IMG/VR virus record: IMGVR_UViG_3300019093_000014
Location: 1-54,391 of that record
Length of the DNA: 54,391 nt
From: a virus
Strand: one strand, 5' to 3'
The translations under genes were made by a program, and so were the position numbers. Positions 45,001 to 52,395 of the stretch are shown here, piece after piece. The notes beneath the pieces are model-generated. The model searched no databases, was not told where the DNA came from, and saw only the letters and a list, made by a program, of their open reading frames with translations. Position 1 is the stretch's first letter, and every line of letters starts with the position of its first letter.

Positions 45001-45547
45001 GTATATTATAAATTACTGCTTTGTTATTCGGATTACCAAACTGACTATTTGCTGGCAATGCTGCATTAATTACTTTGATAAATTGTTCATACCAATTACT
45101 ATTGGCATTGTCATTCCATATTATTTCTTGACCTCGTAAATTTCTACCATTACTGTCAATAATATCTTGTGTTGTGCTGATGCTTTGAAATTTAAGTAAT
45201 CCGTTAGCAGCAAGATTACGTTTGGCGTTATATCCAATAGTTCTTGATAATCTTAGTACACTTTCTCTACGTTCAGCCAGTTCTAAAAAATTATCACGTG
45301 CATTTAGGTCTACTCTAAATGCAATACTTTGCCCTAAAAAAGCAATCATATCTATCAATGCTAGATATTCACTGCTTTCAATATAATCATTAAAATCTTC
45401 TGGATAATTTTCTCTTAGATAATCCACCATGACTCTGCGAAGATTTTCAAAGTCATAACTTTTAAAGTCCGCATTACGATAACTTTGATAGATTTTTTTC
45501 CAATCTTCGGCAACTAATAATCTATTTTGTCTATTGGTGGATGACAT
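42074..45547 (-). CDS. 6: Baseplate wedge protein gp6
   Basis: A 1157-aa homologue of T4 gp6 (660 aa), the wedge protein that forms the ring of the baseplate. The N-terminus is highly characteristic: WKKIYQSYRNADFKSYDFEN, LRRVMVDYLRENYPEDFNDY, IESSEYLALIDMIAFLGQSI and AFRVDLNARDNFLELAERRE. The C-terminal domain, with YHPVKYKVLFGPKASLNLRA and NEFFAIENWDFGDSFYFSEL, matches the baseplate J-like fold. The gene has the best late promoter on the minus strand (TATAAATA at 45567-45574) and an AAGGA ribosome site. Its TGA overlaps the ATG of the giant gene by one base, so the two are translated in series. The extra length over T4 lies in the middle, as in other marine homologues. Confidence 0.95.
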   Translation of the reverse strand: MSSTNRQNRLLVAEDWKKIYQSYRNADFKSYDFENLRRVMVDYLRENYPEDFNDYIESSEYLALIDMIAFLGQSIAFRVDLNARDNFLELAERRESVLRLSRTIGYNAKRNLAANGLLKFQSISTTQDIIDSNGRNLRGQEIIWNDNANSNWYEQFIKVINAALPANSQFGNPNNKAVIYNIPTEQYRLQSANNIIPVYGFSKIVDGRNMNFEVVSTTIENGTDIMEDPPQVGKSLAFLYRDDGRGPSSPTSGFFLHFRQGSLNTGTFSISNPSTNEIIDIDSDNINNTDVWLYKLNSDGIESEYWAKVSSFEGNNVIYNSLKKNIRNIYSVITRANDRISINFSDGTFGTLPLGNFRIYYRISNGLSYTINPKDIKNVVVEIQYVSNTGQSEVISLTMGLQSSINNGAPFESNEQIKANAPATYYTQNRMITAEDYNISPLSVSQEIIKIKSINRSSSGISRYFDLNDPTGKYSSTNLFGNDGILYKQEYEDSFRFNYINKTDIEGVVYNQVFNVIKDLNLRNFYYDKFGKTTIIFSNLTWTQQTKDTNQSTGYFKDFAKIVIGSTNSDLKNVEPGALIKFVPQPGFYFNTLDSNTTVKIPSTGIPFGGVTYIWAKVVSITNDGLGNKLGEADTGILTNGNGAITLNIQVPTNSRLNKIIPRWRTSLDTNTISTIVDLVFANKPFGLRYDTISKNWKIVFESNLNIVDEFNTGKAGDNGNQKLDSSWLLLFTTDTEFYVVKSRKLKYVFASDNQIRFYYDSNNKIYDSRSNLVVKDQITVLSINSDPTSLNQISPFTYNLNWEVDQEFLGADGYVDTKRIEISFNDSNDDGVVDDPDLFDVIVNPSTDQSKYIILERYEVATGQLDYRYVKNVSSNNTPIIYIQSNIESLIDRIDNQYYYFLDTKTVQKWNATQGRFIASLDYKVFQGRSDLKFQYIHSADYESRIDPGQINIMDLYVLTKQYDSEFRKWLIGTLDQEPFPASSDELNLVLSPSLNNIKAMSDEIIYHPVKYKVLFGPKASLNLRATFKIIKNSEQIISDNEIRTNVLLAINEFFAIENWDFGDSFYFSELVAYVMSRTTPYLVNIIIVPRQPDLRFGSLFEIKAESDQIFINGATADDIEVISTITASNILADGIINSPNTVVSQQNITSRTGDY

Positions 45548-45566
45548 TGGCAGTCCTTATACTTGA

Positions 45567-45574
45567 TATTTATA
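45567..45574 (-). promoter_or_regulatory. Perfect T4-type late promoter (TATAAATA) for gp6
   Basis: The minus strand reads TATAAATA 19 bases before the gp6 ATG, in the 47-base gap between gp25 and gp6. AAGGAC follows as the ribosome site. This box matches the T4 late consensus exactly and should be served by gp55. Confidence 0.8.
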
Positions 45575-45594
45575 GTAGATAATAAACTGCTAGT

Positions 45595-46035
45595 TTATCC
45601 GATTAATCCATTATCTTGATCAAATCTAAATCTCAATGATTCAGACACATTATAAGGAAGATAGAGTAAACTGCACTCAATTTGAATACCACTTTCATAG
45701 GCAGTGACAATTACGTCATTGGCTACTACTCTAGGATCATAGTTAATAATATCTTCAACATTTTGTAATATTAAAGCCTGTAATTCATCAGTTAGAGGTT
45801 CAAAAATTACATCCCAAATTATGGTACCGAATTCAGGATTCATTAATCTTTCACCTTGTCTCACATGGAAATGATTGATAATGTCCTGTTTGATCAGGGC
45901 CAAATCATAAAGAGCAAATGATTCAGTATCAGTACTCACTGAGCTAAACCCTCTATAAGTTCTTGGCAAGGGAGGTATTGCCTTAGGAGTTTTGCCCTTT
46001 ACTACTAGTTTTTCATAAAGACGTTGAATAGCCAT
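45595..46035 (-). CDS. 25: Baseplate wedge protein gp25
   Basis: A 146-aa protein of the GPW/gp25 family (T4 gp25, 132 aa), a sheath-initiating wedge component. Typical segments are LALIKQDIINHFHVRQGERL, MNPEFGTIIWDVIFEPL and VEDIINYDPRVVANDVIVTA. The conserved acidic and aromatic positions of the family (GERLMNPEFGT, FEP) are in place. Its start is two bases after the stop of gp5, and the next gene (gp6) has its own late promoter, so gp25 closes the gp48-gp25 operon. Confidence 0.93.
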   Translation of the reverse strand: MAIQRLYEKLVVKGKTPKAIPPLPRTYRGFSSVSTDTESFALYDLALIKQDIINHFHVRQGERLMNPEFGTIIWDVIFEPLTDELQALILQNVEDIINYDPRVVANDVIVTAYESGIQIECSLLYLPYNVSESLRFRFDQDNGLIG

Positions 46036-46037
46036 AA

Positions 46038-47789
46038 TTATTCTTCCTTTTGAATTTTAGCAAACGTATCAGTACTGGTGGTATATTTTTGCTTGTCAGC
46101 TGGTTGCCCTGACCAATATTCTGGTAAATTTTTGTCCACTAATAAAATTGATTCACTATTTTCTTCATTTCTCCCATCAATATCCCTGTCTGTTTTTTCA
46201 GGAGTAAATTGTTTTGGGTCTAAATTTTCATGATGTGCCCAAGGTTCGTGTGTTGGCACACGACGCATAATAGTATTAAATAATTTTGATCCCTTTTCAT
46301 CTGGTACACTATGGGTTTTCAATACTTTTGGTAATTCAGCTTCAGCAGCTTCAGCCGCAGTGGCTGCTGTAGGTGCTGCTGGTCCGTTAAGATTGATTGT
46401 GCTAGCGCTGAGTACTAAACTTGCTCCCCCAATACTAGTTGCACCGCCGCCTGTCCATTTACTGGCGCCGCCACTTTTAATATCAAGAGCTCCTCCAGCA
46501 GTAATCACGTTATTGCCTCCAGAATTAAGCTCTGAATTGCCCCCAGCAGTTAATTTATTATTGCCACCACTTTTTAAATCAAAATTACCGCCATTTTTAT
46601 GTAAATGATTTCCATCAATAGTAGTATTGACGTTGCCCACTACCCAATTAGATTGATTACCTTTTACTATGGAGTTTTGATCTTTAATTACTTCAGTCTG
46701 CATTTCGCCACCAACTTTGGTATTAAAATTTCTCCCACACTCCATGTTAATATCTCGATCAGCATAGAAATTTAAATCATTTTTTGTATGAACACTAATA
46801 CTATCTTCTGCATAGATATCTATTTTACCATTGCTAGACATTTCTAACCAAGTAGTACCACGAGCATTGCCTATGTAGATCAAATCTTCGCTATTGTGTA
46901 ATAATATTTGATGCCCAGTTCTTGTTTTTAGCCTAATTAGTTCATTATGGGGAATAGTAACATCGCCACCTTTTTCCTTTCCTTCAACTGATACGTATTC
47001 TGGAGGACCCTCGCCTGCTGTTTTTTTTCTAAGAAATTTATCATCACCGTCATCCATAACAAAACTAGAACCTCCTAGTCTGCTAACAAAAGTTGTAGCT
47101 TCGTTATCTATCTTACCTGTTTTAGCCTTTTTTGCGCCATTTTGTTTGTCTATGGGTCCTGGTGTACTAATTCCAAATACAGCACTGGGCCATTCTCTTC
47201 TAGCACTACTAGTAGTAATACCTCTGATATCATCTAATAGTAATCCTTGTTTATCTAATATATCTTTAAAAGGATGTATGGCCTTTTTAGTTTTAGTTAG
47301 GTCTGCTAGGGCTATTTGCGATGCTTTATGACTATATTCGACAACCGGCAGCCGTTTTTTAATATTTTCATTATTATAAGTCGTTGCAGCATATCCTGGT
47401 GTCATAAAATTCACACCAGGATTTTGTGCATTGTGTACGCAGCCAATCCAATAACCTTTTTTGGGATCTCCTTCTACAAATACTACCATCACAATGGAGC
47501 CAACATCAGGAGGTATCATCCACATGCCATAACTTTTTTGTGAATTATTATAATCTAATTCCCCTGTGGTATATTCTGAATCAGTATATCCCATAAACGG
47601 ACTCATATATCTTACCGAATGAGTTTGGCTTCCTTTTCTAGGTTCGCCGCCAACTTCCTGTAAAAGTTGAACTTGTAAATTTCCCATATATGCTGGATCT
47701 AAAAAACTGATGATTTTAGCTAGATATGGTCCAGGATTATTACTTTTAGTATTGTTATTATCCGATACTCTTTTATCTTGACTACCCAT
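46038..47789 (-). CDS. 5: Baseplate hub spike protein gp5, without lysozyme domain
   Basis: A 583-aa protein. The N-terminal OB-fold domain reads GPYLAKIISFLDPAYMGNLQ, MSPFMGYTDSEYTTGEL and WMIPPDVGSIVMVVFVEGDP, as in T4 gp5 and VgrG proteins. After about residue 230 there is no T4-lysozyme domain (no GLRLKIYKD-like segment or catalytic Glu context). Instead TRTGHQILLHNSEDLIYIGN leads to a beta-helix with repeated short strands (DINMECGRNF, GNVNTTIDGNHLHK, GGNNKLTAGGNSELNSGGNN), which forms the needle. Marine T4-like phages often lack the lysozyme part here. The C-terminus continues past the helix with about 110 charged residues. It starts one base inside the stop of the hub-like gene. Confidence 0.88.
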   Translation of the reverse strand: MGSQDKRVSDNNNTKSNNPGPYLAKIISFLDPAYMGNLQVQLLQEVGGEPRKGSQTHSVRYMSPFMGYTDSEYTTGELDYNNSQKSYGMWMIPPDVGSIVMVVFVEGDPKKGYWIGCVHNAQNPGVNFMTPGYAATTYNNENIKKRLPVVEYSHKASQIALADLTKTKKAIHPFKDILDKQGLLLDDIRGITTSSARREWPSAVFGISTPGPIDKQNGAKKAKTGKIDNEATTFVSRLGGSSFVMDDGDDKFLRKKTAGEGPPEYVSVEGKEKGGDVTIPHNELIRLKTRTGHQILLHNSEDLIYIGNARGTTWLEMSSNGKIDIYAEDSISVHTKNDLNFYADRDINMECGRNFNTKVGGEMQTEVIKDQNSIVKGNQSNWVVGNVNTTIDGNHLHKNGGNFDLKSGGNNKLTAGGNSELNSGGNNVITAGGALDIKSGGASKWTGGGATSIGGASLVLSASTINLNGPAAPTAATAAEAAEAELPKVLKTHSVPDEKGSKLFNTIMRRVPTHEPWAHHENLDPKQFTPEKTDRDIDGRNEENSESILLVDKNLPEYWSGQPADKQKYTTSTDTFAKIQKEE

Positions 47790-50170
47790 TATGGACCCCC
47801 TATCACGCCGCTATATCCAGCATCAGGCGGTGTATATGGTGATACTGCTGGCTTATCTGCTGTTTCTTTACTGTCTTGATTCATCATTCTTACCAGTTTT
47901 AATTGTTGTGTGAATACATTTCTTTCAAAACTACTTTCAACTTGAATAACTTTATATAATCCACTAAATCCTGGAACCACTTTGGCTTCTCCGCCAAAGT
48001 CATAACGACCTTGATCAGGATCAAGGTCAATGGGATTTCTAAAATTTACCACTACAAAAACTTCACCATCCTGTGCGTTTATGGCGCCATCTGAATTCAT
48101 TTCAGGTATATTAGTACTTTTTGCTGAATAATTTCCCATACCACTGTCGGCTATGTAATAAGGATCACCTAAAATTTTCAAACTAAGTTGTACCATATCG
48201 GCCTGAGAATTTAAAACTTTACTAAACTGTCTAGCAGCAATGGTGCTAGCATCTTCGCCAGCAGTAATGCCACCCCTTGATGCGCCCATTGATGTTTGAT
48301 CTGGTCTCACTTCCGCTTTATAAACAACCTTCTTATCAACAGCGGTCGACTCAGGACCACTGGAGGTTGCATTTTCAGGTCTTTTTTCATCTTGTAAATT
48401 TTGTTGAAGCGATTCATTATTCTTGCCAAGGTCGGCATTTATTGGCATATAAAACGACGCTTTAAAATCAATATTAAAATCTATGATATCAAGATTTTTT
48501 CCAGTATACAAGTACTCATATTTTTTAATGGCGTTGTACTTTTTTTCTTGTATTTTTTTAGCTGGTGCGGGTTTTGAAATAAAGTGAGTATAATCAATTT
48601 TATATGGAACTACTCTAAAAACAGTCAACGTAGGATAACGATTTTGTCCTTTAATTTCTTTAGTCGAGCTTAATATATAATATTGTGCTTCAATTCTAAA
48701 CCAATTTACTTTGCCATTCTTATCAATATTAACAGGGTCTAATGCTCTTCTTCCGTAATCACTGGCTAATAGTATTTCTTCAATGGCCGCTGTGATACTA
48801 GTCCCTATAGCAAATTTGGCAATGCCTTTGGTTTTTGAAATTTGTAAATTACCTCTTACCCATGTTCCAGTTTTTTCATCATAGACAGCGTCTTCTTTGC
48901 CAAAGATTGCCTCCGGTCTTTTTTTATCAGCTGCAAATCCAATAGGGCTACAACCAATAGGATTTATCATTGCATTTTGAACTATATTATTTCCCTCAAT
49001 TTCTACTCCCAAATTTGAAAAAAGAGTTTTATCATCATTTGCTATCTTTTTCTTATCTTCTGGTGAAATTGTGGCTCCGGGTGGATTCTTTTTATCGGTT
49101 GTTTCAGCTTGACCTTTACCTGTTTGTAAATCTATGGGAAAATATATTAAAACCTTATCAGCATCTGACTGATTATCTTTAGCTACTTTTGCCAAGTGAT
49201 CATTAATTGCTTTTTGTAAACTTTGTTTATGTTCTTCTGATCCTGTTTGCAACATTTCTTGTACTGAGCCACCTTCTATTTCACACGGCGTCAGTAAGGA
49301 ATTATTACTGGTATTGAACGCTTTTTCATTCCACGGATATGCTTCAACTTGATAAACAGACCCCTGCCCAGTAACTCGCATAGTAATTTCTCTAAGCTTT
49401 AAAGGAATGTTTTTTTTAGCCAAAGGAGCTGTGAAATTTTGTTGATTAGCTGTTAAATGGCCCTTGAATTCTATAGTCAATAATAATGGCATGCCTAACC
49501 AATTTTTCCATCCAGTTTGGATTGCTGCGGTTGTAATTTCTTGAAAGAACAGTCCTACACTATAAGGTTCTGTTACTGTAAAACTTACAGCAGTAGCATT
49601 AGTAGTTCCTGTAGCTTGATTATAGCCCATTATACCACTAATTTTAACATTGTCCATAAAACAATCAAATCTTCCAGAATTATTATTTGCTTTACTTTTA
49701 AAATTAGTTAATTGTATAGCATCTGAATCTTTTATATCACCAGTACCACCACTTTTCATTATGATAGGACCATAAATTCCTTTCCTATAAGTTTGATTTG
49801 GAAAATTAATTGCATTAGTTGTGAGCACACTAAGAGTAAAAATACAATTATAACTGTTAAATTGATTTAATTCATTGGGGAATGGTTCTCCTGGTTTACT
49901 TTTAATTTGAGATAATTCTTTACCACTCTCTATAATACCATTTAGGTCTATTGCTGCTGTTTGGTCAATCTCGGTAGGTATAACTTTACCAGGGATAGGT
50001 TTTGCACTACCATTTACTCCTGGCAATTTAGCCTGTCCTAATAAACCATTTAATGAGCTCTGAGCTCCAGATAGCGCTCCAGATATGGCATTAGCTGGAT
50101 TAATATTTTCTAATTTTTTAGTAATAGATCCCAAAGCGGTAGTGGCTGCATCTTTTAAATTAAAAGCCAT
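47789..50170 (-). CDS. Baseplate hub-like structural protein (793 aa)
   Basis: The N-terminal 60 residues are Ala/Gly-rich with coiled-coil character (AFNLKDAATTALGSITKKLE), as in the next protein (gp48-like). Further on, YNCIFTLSVLTTNAINFPNQ, GRFDCFMDNVKISGIMGYN and VSFTVTEPYSVGLFFQEI are typical of phage hub and tail-tube proteins. The C-terminus reads FVVVNFRNPIDLDPDQGRYD and GFSGLYKVIQVESSFERNVF. Its place directly before gp5, with which it shares one base, suggests it is the hub ring that holds the spike (the role of gp27 in T4). I see no clear sequence match to gp27, so the call rests on position and fold-like patterns. Confidence 0.7.
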   Translation of the reverse strand: MAFNLKDAATTALGSITKKLENINPANAISGALSGAQSSLNGLLGQAKLPGVNGSAKPIPGKVIPTEIDQTAAIDLNGIIESGKELSQIKSKPGEPFPNELNQFNSYNCIFTLSVLTTNAINFPNQTYRKGIYGPIIMKSGGTGDIKDSDAIQLTNFKSKANNNSGRFDCFMDNVKISGIMGYNQATGTTNATAVSFTVTEPYSVGLFFQEITTAAIQTGWKNWLGMPLLLTIEFKGHLTANQQNFTAPLAKKNIPLKLREITMRVTGQGSVYQVEAYPWNEKAFNTSNNSLLTPCEIEGGSVQEMLQTGSEEHKQSLQKAINDHLAKVAKDNQSDADKVLIYFPIDLQTGKGQAETTDKKNPPGATISPEDKKKIANDDKTLFSNLGVEIEGNNIVQNAMINPIGCSPIGFAADKKRPEAIFGKEDAVYDEKTGTWVRGNLQISKTKGIAKFAIGTSITAAIEEILLASDYGRRALDPVNIDKNGKVNWFRIEAQYYILSSTKEIKGQNRYPTLTVFRVVPYKIDYTHFISKPAPAKKIQEKKYNAIKKYEYLYTGKNLDIIDFNIDFKASFYMPINADLGKNNESLQQNLQDEKRPENATSSGPESTAVDKKVVYKAEVRPDQTSMGASRGGITAGEDASTIAARQFSKVLNSQADMVQLSLKILGDPYYIADSGMGNYSAKSTNIPEMNSDGAINAQDGEVFVVVNFRNPIDLDPDQGRYDFGGEAKVVPGFSGLYKVIQVESSFERNVFTQQLKLVRMMNQDSKETADKPAVSPYTPPDAGYSGVIGGP

Positions 50171-50476
50171 TTAAACACCCAATACTGAAAATAATGAAGC
50201 AGATTTTGGGATATAAAATTGTAGCCCTGGAACAAAATCAAATATAGGATCTTGAATAACATCTAAATTACGTTGCATAAAAACCCACCAGAGAGCTGGT
50301 GTTTGATACATGTCGTAACTTAATAGATCAGGTCTATAAGCATATTGACTTTCTAAAGTATATAAAAAGTCATCCATCTCTGCACTGACTGGTCTGATAG
50401 TCAATATGTTTAGATATTCATTGGTTACTTCTGTATTATACCAAGGGCTTGTTGTACTATACTCTATTATTTTCAT
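50171..50476 (-). CDS. gp53-like baseplate wedge protein (101 aa)
   Basis: A short protein with EYLNILTIRPVSAEMDDFLY, YAYRPDLLSYDMYQTPALWW and VFMQRNLDVIQDPIFD. The pattern 'YRPDLLSYDMY...LWWVFMQRN' is that of gp53 and related tail proteins, where 'P..LA..LYG.P.LWW....N' is conserved, followed by a proline-containing linker (IFDFVPGLQFYIPKSA). T4 gp53 is 196 aa, so this is a reduced form. Its ATG overlaps the stop of the gp48-like gene by one base, and its stop is directly followed by the hub-like gene. Confidence 0.6.
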   Translation of the reverse strand: MKIIEYSTTSPWYNTEVTNEYLNILTIRPVSAEMDDFLYTLESQYAYRPDLLSYDMYQTPALWWVFMQRNLDVIQDPIFDFVPGLQFYIPKSASLFSVLGV

Positions 50477-51495
50477 TATAAATACATTTTTCCTTCATAC
50501 CCGCCTGTAACAAAAGTCTTTAAATTGAATTCTCTTACTTGAGTTCTACTGTAAACTGGCATTAATGTTACACTAATTGAGCTATTTGTTGGCACATGAC
50601 TTGGCGCAACAGCCGCTGCTGACTGTGGACTCTTACCACCTGATGCGCTGATAACTTTGGCTAAATTTGCTCCAGTAGAAACAACACTTAAAAACTTACT
50701 AACTGATGTAGCACCTGAGGCATTGGCAATTCCTGATAATAATCTAGCACCTGCTCCAATTTTATCGGTTTTTGAAGCGCCATTACTGCCGGCAGATGAC
50801 TCACCTGGTGCTGGCTTATTTACATCCACACTGATATAATCACAATCTTTATTTAAGGTCACATTGAAACTTTTAACTACAACTGGTACATTTTTAAAAA
50901 CATAATCACCATACCCATTGAATTTTAATATGGGAGGAGGGTTTCCTGTATAAGGGCTATCGCCTGCATACATTTTAGTGACACTTCTTAAAAAATGTAC
51001 AGCAGCAATCCAATATTTGGCTTCTACCCAATCCTGTACAATGAATTCACCGTTTACAGTTATGTCACTGACCTTGCTGTTTTGATAGGCTATAAATTGA
51101 TAATTTTGATGAGTCAGTGTTTGTTCCCCATAAGTGGCACTATGGCTAATGCTTATTGTAGGAGTATACGGAAATATTAACCCTCCACTGTCTCTTATGG
51201 GCTGTAATAAAGTACCTGTCCCATATACTTCATTTAGGGATGCCGCATCCATTCCAGGAAGCGTTAATCTAACCCTCCAATCTGTACTCTTATCACTGAC
51301 CATGGTGGCTACGCTTTTGGCGTTTGCACCAAAACTATTACCACCTGTTGGGATATTTAAACTTCGTATGGCACTGGCCAATTTACCGGGATTTGATAAA
51401 TTATTTAATGCAGATGCCACATTGGATACTACATTAACTCCGGCAGCTATATTACCAAATGCACCTTTTGCAGCACTAATTGGGTCGAAAGGCAT
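50476..51495 (-). CDS. 48: Baseplate tail-tube cap protein, gp48/gp54-like
   Basis: About 339 aa. An Ala/Gly-rich N-terminal helix (ISAAKGAFGNIAAGVNVVSN) precedes DWRVRLTLPGMDAASLN. GGLIFPYTPTISISHSATYG is a block typical of the gp48/gp54 tube-initiator group. FIVQDWVEAKYWIAAVHFLR, YVFKNVPVVVKSFNVTLNKD and a C-terminal TLMPVYSRTQVREFNLKTFV follow. The frame has two close ATGs (51501 and 51495). The second is chosen because AGGAG is eight bases before it but only two before the first, and because the late box is then 20 bases away, like other genes here. Whether it equals gp48 or gp54 of T4 cannot be told. It is the first gene of the baseplate operon. Confidence 0.7.
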   Translation of the reverse strand: MPFDPISAAKGAFGNIAAGVNVVSNVASALNNLSNPGKLASAIRSLNIPTGGNSFGANAKSVATMVSDKSTDWRVRLTLPGMDAASLNEVYGTGTLLQPIRDSGGLIFPYTPTISISHSATYGEQTLTHQNYQFIAYQNSKVSDITVNGEFIVQDWVEAKYWIAAVHFLRSVTKMYAGDSPYTGNPPPILKFNGYGDYVFKNVPVVVKSFNVTLNKDCDYISVDVNKPAPGESSAGSNGASKTDKIGAGARLLSGIANASGATSVSKFLSVVSTGANLAKVISASGGKSPQSAAAVAPSHVPTNSSISVTLMPVYSRTQVREFNLKTFVTGGYEGKMYL

Positions 51496-51515
51496 ATTCA
51501 TTACTCCTTGACTAA

Positions 51516-51523
51516 TATTTATT
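51516..51523 (-). promoter_or_regulatory. Late promoter (AATAAATA) for the baseplate operon
   Basis: On the minus strand AATAAATA lies 20 bases before the chosen gp48-like ATG at 51495. Its upstream end abuts the -35 hexamer of the opposing gp55 promoter at 51523. Confidence 0.6.
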
Positions 51524-51551
51524 TGACTTTATAATATATGTATATTATAAT
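51523..51551 (+). promoter_or_regulatory. Sigma70-type promoter for gp55-gp47-gp46
   Basis: TTGACT (51523-51528), a 17-base spacer and a perfect TATAAT (51546-51551) on the plus strand. The predicted start near 51558 gives a 16-base leader with AGGA seven bases before the gp55 ATG. This can be read by host sigma70 RNA polymerase. Confidence 0.8.
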
Positions 51552-51573
51552 ATACCTAACACAGGACTGACTG

Positions 51574-52395
51574 ATGACCGTAAACTATCTCAACAATCGT
51601 GATCTCTTAGAGGAAATTCACAGAAGTAAAAATTCCTATAGCGTTTATTCTAGCCCAGAACATCACCAATACGATATTATTCTTCCCAGCTTGGAGAAAA
51701 TTAATATTAGAACCACAGCTGAAGCTAAACGCAATCGTGCCAAACGCATTGGTGACGAAAATTATTCACGTAGAAAAGCAGCAGGTGAAAAAATCAAAAT
51801 GGCTGACTGCGAAATAGATTATAAAAAAATTCCAAAGATTGATTTGGTCTTTAGAATTATGACCTATGAGCATATCCCAGTAAACAAAACACGTAAGAAA
51901 AGTCAAAAAACTGAAGCTGATGGCAGAGATAAAGTAAACTTTCCTCCTTTCCAACATTGGAAGTTTGATGAAAATGACGAACTTGTCTGTGTAGGCAAAA
52001 GTCATTGGAAAGGCACTTTGGACAAAGGTCGATTCAGTAAGGATCATGGGCAAATTTCAAATAACCTTGCTCGTATGTATATCAAACTATGTGAACGCTA
52101 TGCTACCCGAGGCAATGTCAGAGGCTACACATACAATGACGAAATGCGAGCACAGGCCATATTACAATTAACGCAAATTGGTTTGCAATTCAATGAGTCA
52201 AAAAGTAATAATCCTTTTGCATACTTTACTGCCGCGGTGACCAACAGTTTTGTACGCATTATCAATATTGAAAAGAAAAATCAAAATATTCGCGACGACA
52301 TACTAGAAATGAATGACATGGCACCTAGTTATACTAGAACCAGTAACGCTGAATATTCAGCAGGAGTACGTAGACATGAACGTGAGGAAGAATGA
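51574..52395 (+). CDS. 55: Late-transcription sigma factor gp55
   Basis: A 273-aa protein homologous to T4 gp55 (185 aa), which directs host RNA polymerase to TATAAATA late promoters with the gp45 clamp and gp33. The C-terminal half is the conserved part: GQISNNLARMYIKLCERYAT, YTYNDEMRAQAILQLTQIGL and NPFAYFTAAVTNSFVRIINI, the sigma region 2-like segment, then a short acidic tail. The N-terminal ~100 residues (AEAKRNRAKRIGDENYSRRK, IMTYEHIPVNKTRKKS) are basic and longer than in T4. The gene follows a sigma70-type promoter and overlaps gp47 by four bases (ATGA). This fits an early-made switch protein that then activates the late boxes listed here. Confidence 0.93.
   Translation: MTVNYLNNRDLLEEIHRSKNSYSVYSSPEHHQYDIILPSLEKINIRTTAEAKRNRAKRIGDENYSRRKAAGEKIKMADCEIDYKKIPKIDLVFRIMTYEHIPVNKTRKKSQKTEADGRDKVNFPPFQHWKFDENDELVCVGKSHWKGTLDKGRFSKDHGQISNNLARMYIKLCERYATRGNVRGYTYNDEMRAQAILQLTQIGLQFNESKSNNPFAYFTAAVTNSFVRIINIEKKNQNIRDDILEMNDMAPSYTRTSNAEYSAGVRRHEREEE

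Noticed and set aside
46360-46608. 82-codon plus-strand frame rich in Leu and Pro
   Set aside because: It is the mirror of the glycine/asparagine beta-helix repeats of gp5, with no ribosome site and no independent support.
50477-50484. TATAAATA on the plus strand
   Set aside because: It is antisense to the baseplate operon, no plus-strand gene follows, and it is explained by the last codons (Tyr-Leu-stop) of the gp48-like gene.
51496-51501. First of two ATGs for the gp48-like gene
   Set aside because: The AGGAG site is only two bases from it but eight from the second ATG, and the late box spacing also favours the second.
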